Assembly (NCBI RefSeq): GCF_001083785.1
Contig: NZ_LAVL01000040.1
Span: 1-63,924, forward strand
Direction: 5' to 3'
DNA from: Nonomuraea sp. SBT364
GTDB taxonomy: Bacteria > Actinomycetota > Actinomycetes > Streptosporangiales > Streptosporangiaceae
Length of the DNA: 63,924 nt
The position numbers and the translations under genes were made by a program. Positions 1 to 9,352 of this stretch are shown piece after piece (position 1 is the first letter of the stretch; every line of letters starts with the position of its first letter). The notes below the pieces were generated by a model. The model was not told the origin of the DNA, searched no databases, and saw only the letters and a list, made by a program, of their open reading frames with translations.

Positions 1-1
1 G

Positions 2-514
2 GACGGGGACGCGCGGGGCACGTCACCCGCCTCCCCGGGCAGCGGCACGGCGGCGCCCGTGGCGCGGCTCGACCCCTGCGCGCTGCTGACCGAGGCCCAG
101 GCCGGGGAACTCCTGGCGGGCAGCCCGAAGCCCGACGGCAAGGCGTGCGTGTGGCAGGACACCGCGACCGTGAAGATCAAGGCCACCGGCTATCCCGGCG
201 ACGCGACGGCGAAGGACACCATGGCCCTGTACCGGCGGCAGGCCGCCTCCGACGCCGGCGACAGCGAGGATGTGATGACCACGACCAGCACCTCGGCCGT
301 ACGCGCCGTGCCGGGGCTGGGTGACGAGGCGTTCGCCCAGGACACCGGGACGGCGTCGGAGTTCGGGGACAGCGCCACGACCGTCGTCTGGGCCAGGAGG
401 GGCCGGTACGTGCTGCAGGTCGACTACCGGATGCCGGGCCGGCCGGAGGTCACCGGCGAGGTCAGGGCGCAGGCGGCGGGCGCCACCCGGCACGCCCTCG
501 CCAACCTGCCGTGA
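2..514 (+). CDS. DUF3558-like exported protein, C-terminal part (5' truncated)
   Basis: The reading frame is open from the window edge, so the true start lies upstream; a GTG at 59 is only an internal in-frame codon. The visible part opens with a Gly/Ser/Thr/Pro-rich linker followed by the motif DPCALLTEAQAGELL, which is the hallmark opening of DUF3558-type actinobacterial lipoproteins. A single Cys further on (KACVWQD) fits the conserved cysteine pair of that family. The signal peptide and lipobox expected for such a lipoprotein would be outside the window. Function is unknown. It converges on the helicase gene and is followed directly by a strong double hairpin. Confidence 0.65.
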   Translation, partial: DGDARGTSPASPGSGTAAPVARLDPCALLTEAQAGELLAGSPKPDGKACVWQDTATVKIKATGYPGDATAKDTMALYRRQAASDAGDSEDVMTTTSTSAVRAVPGLGDEAFAQDTGTASEFGDSATTVVWARRGRYVLQVDYRMPGRPEVTGEVRAQAAGATRHALANLP

Positions 515-516
515 AA

Positions 517-569
517 GGCGTCCGCGGAAAGACGGACGCCCGCCGTACCCGGGAGGACCGGGTACGGCG
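517..569. terminator. Two adjacent perfect hairpins between convergent genes
   Basis: The first stem is GGCGTCCG (517-524) with CGGACGCC (533-540), loop 8 nt. The second is a perfect 12-bp stem, CGCCGTACCCGG (541-552) with CCGGGTACGGCG (558-569), loop GAGGA. They lie just after the stop at 514 and before the helicase stop at 610. A two-way terminator lacking a U-tract is the natural reading in a high-GC genome. Confidence 0.7.
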
Positions 570-609
570 CGCGTCGGTTGCGATCAAGGGGACGCTGGTC
601 CCCCGGGGT

Positions 610-2604
610 TCAGCGCTCGTAGCGGCGGCCGGAGCCACCGCGACGGAAACCGCCGTTGCCGCGGTCGTCGGTGCGGAAGCCGCCACGCTGGCCGCGCTCG
701 TCGGGACGGGCACCGCCGGAGCGGTAGCCGTCGCGCGGACGGTCGTCCGTGCGGACCGCGCGGTCACGGTCGGCCGAGAAGGGACGGCCCCGGTCACCGG
801 AGCGGAATCCGCCCGCGTGCTGCCCCCGCTCCTCGCGGAAGCCGCCACGCGACCGGTCGCCCTCGCGGAACCCGCCACGGTCACCGTCGTTGCTGCCACG
901 GTAGCCGCCACGGTCACCGTCGTTACGGAACCCGCCACGGTCACCGTCGTTGCCGCGGAAACCGCCACGGTCGCCACGGTCGCCACCGCGGTCACCGCCA
1001 CGGTCGCCGTCACCGTTGCGGAAACCGCCACGGTCACCGTCGTTGCCCCGGTAGCCGCCACGGTCACCGCCGCTGCGGAAACCGCCGCGGTCGCCGTCGT
1101 TGCCCCGGTAGCCGCCGCGGTCGCCGCCGGAGCGGCGGTCGTCGCCGAACGTGCGCGGCTCGTCGTGGCGGCGCGGGTAGCGCTCGTCACTGCGGCGCTG
1201 GCCGCCGAGCGTGCCGTCCTCGGGACGCCGGGCGCCACCGGCGAACGGCCGGTCGCCGTCGTGCCGGCGGGGACGGCGGTCACCGTCGAACTCGCGGCGC
1301 GGACGCCGGCCGCGACGCTCGGAGCCGCTGTGGCTGCCTTCGCGCCGGGGGCGCAGCGGCTTGCGCACGTCGGGCTCCCACACCGGGATGGCCTCGCCGC
1401 TGGGCGTGCGGGCGTCGGCGACCTCGGCCAGGCGCGGGTGCCCGGGCGTCGCCTTGAGGCGGAACGGGTGGATGCCCGCCCGCCGGGTCAGCGCGTCGGT
1501 GGAGCGGCGCTCGTTGGGGAGAACCAGCGTGACGACGGTGCCCTTCTCGCCGGCGCGGGCGGTGCGGCCGCCGCGGTGCAGGTAGCTCTTGTGGTCCTGC
1601 GGCGGGTCGACGTGCAGCACGAGGCTGATGTTGTCGACGTGGATGCCGCGCGCGGCCACGTCGGTGCAGACGAGCACGTTGACGGAGCCCTCGCGGAACT
1701 CGGCGAGGATGCGGGTGCGCTGGTTCTGGCGCTTGCCGCCGTGCAGGCCGCCGGCCTTGACGCCGACGCGGGCCAGCTGCTTGCAGAGCCGGTCGACGCC
1801 GTGCTGGGTGCGGACGAAGATGATCGTACGGCCCTCGCGGTTGGCGATCTCGGCCGTGACGTCGAACTTGTCGTCGCGCGTCACCTGGACGACGTGGTGG
1901 TCCATCGTGTCGACCGGGGAGGTCGCGGGCGCGACGGAGTGGGTGATCGGGTCCTTGAGGAAGCGCTGCACCAGCTTGTCGACGTCGCCGTCGAGCGTGG
2001 CGGAGAACAGCAGCCGCTGACCGTCGGCCGGGGTCTGCGCGAGCAGCTCGGTGACGACGGGGAAGAAGCCGAGGTCGCACATGTGGTCGGCCTCGTCCAG
2101 GACGCTGATCTCGACGTTCTCCAGCGAGCACTCGCCCTGCCGGATGAGGTCGCCGAGGCGGCCCGGGGTGGCGATGACGACGTCGATGCCACGGCGCAGC
2201 GCCTCGATCTGCTTGCCCATGGACATGCCGCCGACGACGACCTTCATGCGCAGGCCGAGGCCGCGGCCGAGCGGCTCGATCGCGTCGTGCACCTGGAGGG
2301 CGAGCTCACGGGTGGGCACGAGGATCATGGCGCGGGGCCTGCCGGGGGCGGGCCTGACGCCGGCCAGGCGGGCCATGGTGGGCAGGCCGAAGGCGAGCGT
2401 CTTGCCGGAGCCGGTCTGGCCGCGGCCGAGGACGTCGGCGCCGGCGAGCACGTCCGGGATGGTCGCGCTCTGGATGGGGAACGGGCTGTCGATTCCCTGC
2501 CGGGAAAGACCGCTGACGAGCGGCTTGGGCAGGCCCAGCAGCTCGAACTCGGACGGGCCCTGCTCAGGGGTCGTCTCGGGCAGGGCAGCGTCAAGCATGG
2601 TCAC
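610..2604 (-). CDS. DEAD-box ATP-dependent RNA helicase with RG-rich C-terminal tail
   Basis: Cytoplasmic RNA helicase that remodels RNA duplexes using ATP. Starting from the GTG at 2604 (about 664 aa) the motifs run in order: Q motif (FPIQ), Walker A GQTGSGKT near residue 62, PTREL, TPGR, DEAD near 172, SAT, and HRGGRTARAG near 350. The two RecA domains end around residue 430. The last 230 residues are low-complexity Arg/Gly/Asp with repeats such as GDRGGFR and GGYRGND, resembling RGG-box RNA-binding tails. The GTG is preferred because AAAGG lies 10 nt upstream; the ATG at 2598 is almost equivalent. The frame stays open upstream to 2853, but that extension looks like leader and not helicase. 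Cold-shock or ribosome-assembly roles are typical of the family and are only inferred here. Confidence 0.93.
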   Translation of the reverse strand: MTMLDAALPETTPEQGPSEFELLGLPKPLVSGLSRQGIDSPFPIQSATIPDVLAGADVLGRGQTGSGKTLAFGLPTMARLAGVRPAPGRPRAMILVPTRELALQVHDAIEPLGRGLGLRMKVVVGGMSMGKQIEALRRGIDVVIATPGRLGDLIRQGECSLENVEISVLDEADHMCDLGFFPVVTELLAQTPADGQRLLFSATLDGDVDKLVQRFLKDPITHSVAPATSPVDTMDHHVVQVTRDDKFDVTAEIANREGRTIIFVRTQHGVDRLCKQLARVGVKAGGLHGGKRQNQRTRILAEFREGSVNVLVCTDVAARGIHVDNISLVLHVDPPQDHKSYLHRGGRTARAGEKGTVVTLVLPNERRSTDALTRRAGIHPFRLKATPGHPRLAEVADARTPSGEAIPVWEPDVRKPLRPRREGSHSGSERRGRRPRREFDGDRRPRRHDGDRPFAGGARRPEDGTLGGQRRSDERYPRRHDEPRTFGDDRRSGGDRGGYRGNDGDRGGFRSGGDRGGYRGNDGDRGGFRNGDGDRGGDRGGDRGDRGGFRGNDGDRGGFRNDGDRGGYRGSNDGDRGGFREGDRSRGGFREERGQHAGGFRSGDRGRPFSADRDRAVRTDDRPRDGYRSGGARPDERGQRGGFRTDDRGNGGFRRGGSGRRYER
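870..1135 (-). repeat. Degenerate in-frame repeats encoding the RG-rich helicase tail
   Basis: On the plus strand the motif ccgccacggtcaccgtcgtt recurs with variations (near 880, 910, 940, 1030 and 1060). The period is a multiple of 3, so length changes would preserve the frame. On the coding strand the units give Gly-Tyr/Phe-Arg-Gly-Asn-Asp-Gly-Asp-Arg-Gly-Gly runs. This is coding repeat, not a spacer array. Confidence 0.8.
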
Positions 2605-2898
2605 GAACTTCGTGCCTTTCAGTCGAAGTGGCACGTCACTTCTGCGAAAGGACGAGCCAGGACGTACGGCGGCGTTGCCGTACACGGTGCAGTGCGCCCG
2701 CCATGGGGGCGGGGCGGAGGGGGAGGCGCACCTGGGCGCCGGCCGCAGGCGGCGCGGGACGCGCGATGAGGCGTCAGGTGTCCCTGGTGCCAACGCGGGG
2801 AGGATCAAGACTATTCCCCGTCGGGGCGCCGGACTTTCCGGATCCCCTGGCACGCTGAAGCGGCTGACGCGAGGCGCCAGCCGACCAGCGGTAAAAGA
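2605..2898 (-). promoter_or_regulatory. Long leader/promoter region of the helicase gene; no gene seen
   Basis: About 290 bp without a convincing gene. It contains a perfect hairpin on either strand, GTACGGC (2664-2670) with GCCGTAC (2677-2683). On the minus strand a TANNNT-type -10 candidate (TAGTCT, 2813-2808) would give a leader of roughly 200 nt. A structured long 5' UTR would suit an RNA helicase that regulates itself, but that is inference. The suf operon ends just upstream at 2899, and no strong terminator was seen there. Confidence 0.3.
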
Positions 2899-3258
2899 TC
2901 AGACGTTGAAGCCTAGCATACGGAGCTGCTCACGACCCTCATCGGTGATCTTGTCCGGGCCCCACGGCGGCAGCCAGACCCAGTTGATCTTCACGTCCGA
3001 GACCATGCCCTCCAGGGCGGAGTGCGCCTGGTCCTCGATGACGTCGGTCAGCGGGCAGGCGGCGCTGGTCAGCGTCATGTCGATGGTGGCGACCGGCTTG
3101 GCGCCGTCGGCCGGGTCGAGGTTGAGGCCGTAGATCAGGCCCAGGTCGACGACGTTGATGCCGAGTTCGGGGTCGACGACGTCCTTGAGCGCCTCCATCA
3201 CCTCGTCGACGCTCGCCTCGCCGTCGAAGCCGGTCGGGGTCTCGACAGGCTTGCTCAT
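2899..3258 (-). CDS. sufT: SufT-type metal-sulfur cluster assembly factor (MIP18/DUF59)
   Basis: A 119-residue MIP18/DUF59 protein thought to help mature or transfer Fe-S clusters. Family features are the DPELGINVVDLGLIYG segment near residue 30 and the TSAACPLTDVIEDQ segment, whose Cys is the conserved cysteine of this family. The ATG at 3258 has GAGGAG nine bases upstream and overlaps the sufU stop as ATGA, so the pair is probably translationally coupled. It is the last gene of the suf operon, the usual place for SufT in actinobacteria. The symbol is given on family and position. Confidence 0.88.
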   Translation of the reverse strand: MSKPVETPTGFDGEASVDEVMEALKDVVDPELGINVVDLGLIYGLNLDPADGAKPVATIDMTLTSAACPLTDVIEDQAHSALEGMVSDVKINWVWLPPWGPDKITDEGREQLRMLGFNV

Positions 3259-3695
3259 CGTGCAGCACTCCTCACTACAGCGTCCTTGTAGGCCATCCAC
3301 GACAGCAGCGCGCACTTCACGCGTGCCGGGAACTTGGCCACCCCGGCGAACGCGACAGCGTCGCCGAGCACGTCCTCGTCGGCCGCGACCTGTCCCCTGC
3401 CCTGCATGAGCCGGGTGAACTCGTCGACCACGGACAGGGTCTCCTCGACCGTCGAGCCGGTGGTCAGCTCGTGCAGCACCGAGGCGGCGGCCTGGCTGAT
3501 GGAGCAGCCCTGGCCGTCGTAGGAGACGTCCTCGATCGTGCCGGCGTCGCCCACCCTGACGCGCAGCGTGATCTCGTCGCCGCACGTCGGGTTCACGTGG
3601 TGAACCTCGGTGTCGTACGGCTCGCGCAGCCCCCGCCCCTGCGGGTGCTTGTAGTGCTCCAGGATCAGTTCCTGGTACATCGACTCGCCGATCAT
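3255..3695 (-). CDS. sufU: SufU-type zinc-dependent sulfurtransferase / Fe-S assembly protein
   Basis: A 146-aa partner of SufS that accepts sulfur from the cysteine desulfurase. The conserved ligand set is visible: Cys38 and Asp40 in NPTCGDE, Cys64 in GQGCSISQAA, and Cys128 in RVKCALLSW, the Zn-binding pattern of Gram-positive SufU. The ATG at 3695 starts two bases after the sufS TAG stop. A second methionine (MYQEL) five codons in is an alternative start. The position between sufS and sufT matches other actinobacterial suf operons. Confidence 0.95.
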   Translation of the reverse strand: MIGESMYQELILEHYKHPQGRGLREPYDTEVHHVNPTCGDEITLRVRVGDAGTIEDVSYDGQGCSISQAAASVLHELTTGSTVEETLSVVDEFTRLMQGRGQVAADEDVLGDAVAFAGVAKFPARVKCALLSWMAYKDAVVRSAAR

Positions 3696-3697
3696 GG

Positions 3698-4950
3698 CTA
3701 TGCGAACACCTTCTGCACGTAGTGGAGACCGCGCACCAGAGCGTCGATCTCGCCCGTGGTGTTGTACAGGTAGAACGACGCCCTGGTGGTCGCCGGTATT
3801 CCGAACCGCAGGTGCAGGGGGCGCGCGCAGTGGTGACCGACGCGCACGGCGATGCCGAACCGGTCGTCCAGGATCTGGCCGACGTCGTGCGGGTGGATGC
3901 CCTCCAGCGTGAACGACAGCGTGCCGCCGCGCTGCTCGAGCGTGCCGGGGCCGATGAGGTGCAGGCCGGGCACCTCGCCCAGCGCGCCGAGCGCGTGCGC
4001 GGTCAGCTCCCGCTCGTGCGCCTCGACCGCCGCCATGCCGATGCCGGTCAGGTAGTCGACGGCCGCGCCGAGCCCGATGGCCTCGACGATCGGCGGCGTG
4101 CCGGCCTCGAACTTGTGGGGCGCGGGCGCGTACGTCGAACGGTCCATCCAGACCGCCTCGATCATCTCGCCCCCGCCGAGGAACGGCGGCATGGCGTCGA
4201 GCAGCTCGCCGCGCGCCCACAGCACCCCGATGCCGGACGGGCCGACCATCTTGTGGCCGGTGAAGGCGACGAAGTCGACGCCGAGCCCGGCCACGTCCAC
4301 CGGGTGGTGCGGGACGGACTGGGAGGCGTCGAGCATCACCAGCGCGCCGGCCCGGCGGGCGAGCGCGAGCACGTCGGCGACCGGGTTGACGGTGCCGAGC
4401 ACGTTGGACTGGTGCGCGATCGAGACGATCTTCGTGCGTTCGGTGATGACGCCCTCGGCGACGTCCAGGCGGCCGTCGCCGGTGACGCCGAACCACTTCA
4501 GCGTCGCGCCGGTACGCTGCGCGAGCATCTGCCACGGCACGATGTTGGAGTGGTGCTCCATCTCCGAGATGACGATCTCGTCACCGGGGCCGAGCGTGAA
4601 GCGCGGGTCGGTGTTGGAGCGGTTGCCGAAGGAGTAGGCGACGAGGTTGAGCGCCTCGGAGGCGTTCTTGGTGAAGACCACCTCGTCGCGCGACGGGGCG
4701 CCGATGAAGGCGGCGACCTTGTCGCGCGCACCCTCGTACGCCTCGGTCGACTCCGACCCCAGCACGTGCATGGCGCGCCCGACGTTGCTGTAGTGCATCG
4801 CCAGGTGCTCACGCATGGTCTCGACGACCGATGTGGGCTTCTGCGAGGAGTTGCCCGAATCGAGGTAGACGAGCGGACGCCCGCCGGGCAGCTCGCGGGA
4901 GAGGACCGGGAAGTCTTTCCTGATCCTCTCCACGTCAAAGCTGGTGGAAG

Positions 4951-4954
<4 letters not shown>
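3698..4954 (-). CDS. sufS: Cysteine desulfurase SufS
   Basis: PLP-dependent enzyme that releases sulfur from L-cysteine as an enzyme persulfide for Fe-S assembly. The 418-aa length is normal. The PLP lysine is Lys235 in FTGHKMVGPSG, and the catalytic cysteine is Cys376 in RVGHHCARPL, the group II (SufS) signature, as opposed to the IscS type. The PLP-binding DASQSVPHH segment lies near residue 210. The ATG at 4954 overlaps the sufC stop as ATGA. SufU, encoded immediately downstream, is its expected sulfur acceptor. Confidence 0.97.
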
Positions 4955-5697
<743 letters not shown>

Positions 5698-5701
5698 GTG
5701 T

Positions 5702-6022
5702 TTATGACTCCTTCGAGAGCGAGACGAGGACGTCGTCGCCGTCGATCTTGACTGTGTAGACGTTCACGGGCTGGGTCGCGGGCGGGCCGGTGGGCTTGCC
5801 GGAGCGGATGTCGAAGCACGAGCCGTGCAGCCAGCACTCCAGGGTGCCGTCGTAGACCTCGCCCTCGCTCAGCTTGACCTCCGCGTGTGAGCAGACGTCG
5901 TGCAGGGCGAACACGTCCTCGCCCTTGCGCACCAGCGCCACGGGGGTCTCGCCCACCTCGACGCCGATCACCCCCTCGTCGGGGATGTCGCTGACCTTGC
6001 AGACCTTTTCGTATCCGCTCAT
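5702..6022 (-). CDS. Rieske [2Fe-2S] ferredoxin-like protein inside the suf operon
   Basis: A 106-aa soluble Rieske protein of the non-heme iron oxygenase ferredoxin type. Ligands are Cys44 and His46 (CSH) and Cys63 and His66 (CWLH). The extra disulfide cysteines of respiratory Rieske proteins are absent, as in ferredoxin-type members. Its ATG at 6022 overlaps the sufD stop as ATGA, and sufC follows after 4 nt, so it is a true operon member. No oxygenase gene is nearby, and an electron-supply role in Fe-S assembly is inferred from position only. Confidence 0.93.
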   Translation of the reverse strand: MSGYEKVCKVSDIPDEGVIGVEVGETPVALVRKGEDVFALHDVCSHAEVKLSEGEVYDGTLECWLHGSCFDIRSGKPTGPPATQPVNVYTVKIDGDDVLVSLSKES

Positions 6023-7143
6023 CGCGCGAGCTCCGCCTCCACCGCGTTCATCACGCGCTCGCGCAGCTCCTCGACCTGGATCTTCTCGATGAGCTGGCCG
6101 AGGAAGCCCCGGATGACCAGGCGGCGGGCCTCGTCGAACGGGATGCCGCGGGCCTGGAGGTAGAAGATGTGCTCGTCGTCGAGGCGGCCCGACGTCGAGG
6201 CGTGCCCGGCGCCGGCGACCTCGCCGGTGAGGATCTCCAGGTTGGGCACCGAGTCGGCGCGGGCGCCGTCGGTGAGGATGAGGTTGCGGTTGAGCTCGTA
6301 GGTGTCGGTGCCCTCGGCCGCGACCCTGATGATCACGTCGCCGATCCAGACGGCGTGCGCCTTCTCGCCCTGCAGCGCGCCGCGGTAGTCGACGTTGCTC
6401 TTGCAGTTGGGCTGGGAGTGGTCGACGAGCAGGCGGTGCTCCAGGTGCTGACCGGCGTCGACGAAGTAGACGCCGGACAGGTCGGCGTCGCCGCCGGGCC
6501 CGGTGTAGGACACGCTCGGCGACAGCCGCACCAGGTCGCCGCCCAGGGTCACCACGAAGCTGCGGAACGTGGCGTCCTTGGCGAGCTGGGCGTGATGGTG
6601 GGAGACGTGCACGGCGTCGTCGGCCCAGTCCTGGAGGCTGACGACCTTGAGCGTGGCGCCGTCGCCGACGACGAACTCGACGTTGTCGGCGTAGACGGCC
6701 GTGCCCTCGTGCTGGACGACCACGGTCGCCTGCGCCATCGGCTCGACGACGACCACGATGTGGCCGTACGCCGCGCCCTCGCCGCCGTTGCCCTTGACCT
6801 CGACGGTGATCGCGCCCTCGGGCGCGGCCTCCTGCGACACGGTCACGACCAGTGCCTTCTCGAAGCCGTTGTAGGCCTGCGCGCTGACCCGGTCGGCCGG
6901 CACGTACGCCTTGCCGATGCGCTCGTCGTCGCGGCCGACCCACTCGGCCCGCACGCCCTCGGGCGTGTAGACCTGGGTGACCACCTGGCCGCTCGGCGCG
7001 GCCTTGCCGTTGTGCAGGCCCTTCAGGCGGGCCAGCGGCGTGAAGCGCCACGCCTCCTCGCGGCCCGTGGGGACCTCGAAGTCGGCCAGGTCGTACGACG
7101 CCTTCTCGTGCAGGGTCGACAGGGGCTTCTCGTTCAGGCCCAT
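6019..7143 (-). CDS. sufD: Fe-S cluster assembly protein SufD
   Basis: A 374-aa scaffold subunit pairing with SufB and SufC. It has the beta-helix SufBD core, the QPNCKSNVDYRGAL segment and the C-terminal AGHASTSGRLDDEHIFYL block, which carries the conserved His of SufD. The ATG at 7143 shares one base with the sufB TGA. The first 100 residues are variable, as usual for SufD. Confidence 0.95.
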   Translation of the reverse strand: MGLNEKPLSTLHEKASYDLADFEVPTGREEAWRFTPLARLKGLHNGKAAPSGQVVTQVYTPEGVRAEWVGRDDERIGKAYVPADRVSAQAYNGFEKALVVTVSQEAAPEGAITVEVKGNGGEGAAYGHIVVVVEPMAQATVVVQHEGTAVYADNVEFVVGDGATLKVVSLQDWADDAVHVSHHHAQLAKDATFRSFVVTLGGDLVRLSPSVSYTGPGGDADLSGVYFVDAGQHLEHRLLVDHSQPNCKSNVDYRGALQGEKAHAVWIGDVIIRVAAEGTDTYELNRNLILTDGARADSVPNLEILTGEVAGAGHASTSGRLDDEHIFYLQARGIPFDEARRLVIRGFLGQLIEKIQVEELRERVMNAVEAELAR

Positions 7144-8555
7144 CAGCCGACGGCTCCTTCCATCTGCAGCTCGATCAGCCGGTTCAGCTCGAGCGCGTAT
7201 TCCATGGGCAGCTCACGCGCGATCGGCTCCACGAAGCCGCGCACGATCATCGCCATCGCCTCGTCCTCGTCGAGCCCGCGGCTCATGAGGTAGAACAGCT
7301 GGTCCTCGCTGACCTTGGAGACCGTGGCCTCGTGGCCCATCGAGACGTCGTCCTCGCGGACGTCGACGTACGGGTAGGTGTCGGAGCGGCTGATCTGGTC
7401 GACGAGCAGGGCGTCGCACTTGACGGTGCTGGCGCTGCCGTGGGCGCCCTCCTCGATCTGCACGAGACCGCGGTAGGAGGTGCGGCCGCCGCCGCGGGCC
7501 ACCGACTTGGAGATGACGCTGGAGCTGGTGTTGGGCGCCAGGTGCACCATCTTGGAGCCGGCGTCCTGGTGCTGGCCCTCGCCGGCGAACGCGACGCTCA
7601 GCGTCTCGCCCTTGGCGTGCTGGCCCATCAGGTAGACGGCCGGGTACTTCATGGTGACCTTGGAGCCGATGTTGCCGTCGATCCACTCCATGGTCGCGCC
7701 CTCGTAGGCGACGGCGCGCTTGGTGACCAGGTTGTAGACGTTGTTCGACCAGTTCTGGATGGTCGTGTAACGGCAGCGGGCGTTCTTCTTCACGACGATC
7801 TCGACGACCGCGGAGTGCAGCGAGTCGGAGGAGTAGATCGGCGCGGTGCAGCCCTCGACGTAGTGCACGTAGCTGTTCTCGTCGACGATGATGAGGGTCC
7901 GCTCGAACTGGCCCATGTTCTCGGTGTTGATCCGGAAGTAGGCCTGGAGCGGGATCTCGACCTGGACGTTCGGCGGCACGTAGATGAAGGAGCCGCCGGA
8001 CCACACGGAGGTGTTGAGCGCGGCGAACTTGTTGTCGCCCACCGGGATCACCGAGCCGAAGTACTCCTTGAAGAGCTCCTCGTGCTCCTTCAGGCCCGTG
8101 TCGGTGTCGACGAAGATGACGCCCTTCTCCTCAAGGTCCTCACGGATCTTGTGGTAGACGACCTCCGACTCGTACTGGGCCGCGACGCCGGCGATGAGGC
8201 GCTGCTTCTCCGCCTCGGGGATGCCGAGCTTGTCGTAGGTGTTCTTGATGTCTTCGGGCAGCTCGTCCCAGGAAGCGGCCTGCTTCTCGGTCGAGCGCAC
8301 GAAGTACTTGATGTTGTCGAAGTCGATGCCCGTGAGATCGGAGCCCCAGGTCGGCAGCGGCTTCTTGCCGAACAGGCGGAGGCCCTTCAGGCGAAGGTCG
8401 AGCATCCACTCCGGCTCGTTCTTGAGCGCGGAGATGTCTCGGACGACCTCCTCGGACAGGCCGCGCTTGGCCGCAGCCCCGGCGGCATCGGAGTCGGCCC
8501 AGCCGAACTTGTAATTCCCGAGGCCTTCCAGCTCCGGGCGGTCGGTGACAGTCAC
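7143..8555 (-). CDS. sufB: Fe-S cluster assembly protein SufB
   Basis: A 470-aa scaffold subunit on which the Fe-S cluster is built with SufC and SufD. Recognisable segments are [10 protein letters not shown] at the N-terminus, [21 protein letters not shown] in the core, and [20 protein letters not shown] with its conserved Cys, followed by the [20 protein letters not shown] block. The start is GTG at 8555, forming a GTGA overlap with the sufR stop. No intein is present, unlike mycobacterial SufB. Confidence 0.97.
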   Translation of the reverse strand: MTVTDRPELEGLGNYKFGWADSDAAGAAAKRGLSEEVVRDISALKNEPEWMLDLRLKGLRLFGKKPLPTWGSDLTGIDFDNIKYFVRSTEKQAASWDELPEDIKNTYDKLGIPEAEKQRLIAGVAAQYESEVVYHKIREDLEEKGVIFVDTDTGLKEHEELFKEYFGSVIPVGDNKFAALNTSVWSGGSFIYVPPNVQVEIPLQAYFRINTENMGQFERTLIIVDENSYVHYVEGCTAPIYSSDSLHSAVVEIVVKKNARCRYTTIQNWSNNVYNLVTKRAVAYEGATMEWIDGNIGSKVTMKYPAVYLMGQHAKGETLSVAFAGEGQHQDAGSKMVHLAPNTSSSVISKSVARGGGRTSYRGLVQIEEGAHGSASTVKCDALLVDQISRSDTYPYVDVREDDVSMGHEATVSKVSEDQLFYLMSRGLDEDEAMAMIVRGFVEPIARELPMEYALELNRLIELQMEGAVG

Positions 8556-9262
8556 CTTCCGGTCTCCTTGGTCTTATCGATGGCTCTATGTGCTGGCCCC
8601 AGCGACTGGGGGCTCACGTGCGTGGTGCAGACCCCGTCGCCGTGTGCGATCGTGGCCAGGCGCTGCACCGGGGTGCCGAGCAGTTGCGCGAACGCCTCCG
8701 TCTCGGCCTCGCACAGCTGCGGGAACTCCGCGGCCGCGTGCGCCACCGGGCAGTGGTGCTGGCAGAGCTGGTCGCCGCCCGACTTGGCCTTGCTGGCCGA
8801 GGCGGCGTAGCCCTCCGCCGACAGCGCCTGCGCCAGGACCTGGACCCGCTGGTCGGCCGGCACCGCCCGCATGACCGGCTCCATCCGCCGCAGCAGGCCT
8901 GAGACCTGTGAGCGGGCGAAGTCGGACACGGCTTCGTCTCCCATGCGCTCGGCCAGGAAACGCAGCGCGCTCCCGGCCAGATCGTCATAGGCGTGCTCGA
9001 AGGCACTGCGCCCCGCGTCGGTGATGGCGAACAGCTTGGCCGGCCGCCCGCGCCCGCGCTGGCCGCGCTGGCGCCCGGTGCGAGGCTCGATCATCCCGTC
9101 GTTGAGCAGCGCGTCAAGGTGCCGGCGCACGGCCGCGGGCGTGAGCCCGAGCCGCTCGCCCAGCGCCGCCGCGGCGATGGGACCGTGCTCGAGGATCAGT
9201 CTGGCGACGCGCGCACGGGTGCTGCGCTCGCTGCCTGGCTCGATCGTGGGCACGTTTTTCAC
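8552..9262 (-). CDS. sufR: SufR-type Fe-S-sensing transcriptional repressor of the suf operon
   Basis: A 236-aa DeoR/ArsR-like winged-helix protein. The HTH covers about residues 15-62 ([20 protein letters not shown]), followed by a basic wing rich in RGQRGRGRP. The C-terminal half carries four cysteines, Cys167, Cys171, Cys184 and Cys212, the kind of set that ligates an Fe-S cluster in SufR. In cyanobacteria and mycobacteria SufR represses suf when its cluster is intact, so autoregulation is expected here. GTG 9262 is chosen because the domain starts just after it; a TTG 12 codons upstream is possible. An ACACT-N5-TGTGA palindrome overlaps the chosen start codon. Confidence 0.92.
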   Translation of the reverse strand: MKNVPTIEPGSERSTRARVARLILEHGPIAAAALGERLGLTPAAVRRHLDALLNDGMIEPRTGRQRGQRGRGRPAKLFAITDAGRSAFEHAYDDLAGSALRFLAERMGDEAVSDFARSQVSGLLRRMEPVMRAVPADQRVQVLAQALSAEGYAASASKAKSGGDQLCQHHCPVAHAAAEFPQLCEAETEAFAQLLGTPVQRLATIAHGDGVCTTHVSPQSLGPAHRAIDKTKETGR

Positions 9263-9273
9263 AACATCAGTGT
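9259..9273 (-). promoter_or_regulatory. Candidate SufR operator overlapping the sufR start codon
   Basis: On the minus strand the sequence is ACACT-GATGT-TGTGA, with the GTG start inside the right arm. The ACACT-N5-TGTGA form is what I recall as the mycobacterial SufR site; this is from memory and was not checked. The position suits repression of the whole operon. Confidence 0.6.
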
Positions 9274-9333
9274 GCCGTAATTCCTTCCCGCATCTCAAAT
9301 GAATCCGGGGACCGCGGCAATGCAATTTCTCAC

Positions 9334-9352
9334 GCAGGGTAGGCTTACCTAA
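9334..9352. promoter_or_regulatory. Candidate IdeR/DmdR (DtxR-family) iron box
   Basis: GCAGGGTAGGCTTACCTAA matches 15 of 19 bases of the actinobacterial iron-box consensus TTAGGTTAGGCTAACCTAA. It lies 72 bp upstream of sufR and covers the TAG stop (9349-9351) of the neighbouring Bcr/CflA gene. An iron-dependent regulator acting on the suf promoter is plausible. Confidence 0.55.

Noticed and set aside
870..1135. Array-like repeats resembling CRISPR or a minisatellite
   Set aside because: Units are degenerate, contiguous and in frame with the helicase tail; there are no unique spacers and no cas genes.
511..2769. Long plus-strand open frame opposite the helicase
   Set aside because: It has biased Val/Ala/Glu composition and no domain; it is the mirror of the RG-rich repeats and the conserved helicase frame on the minus strand.
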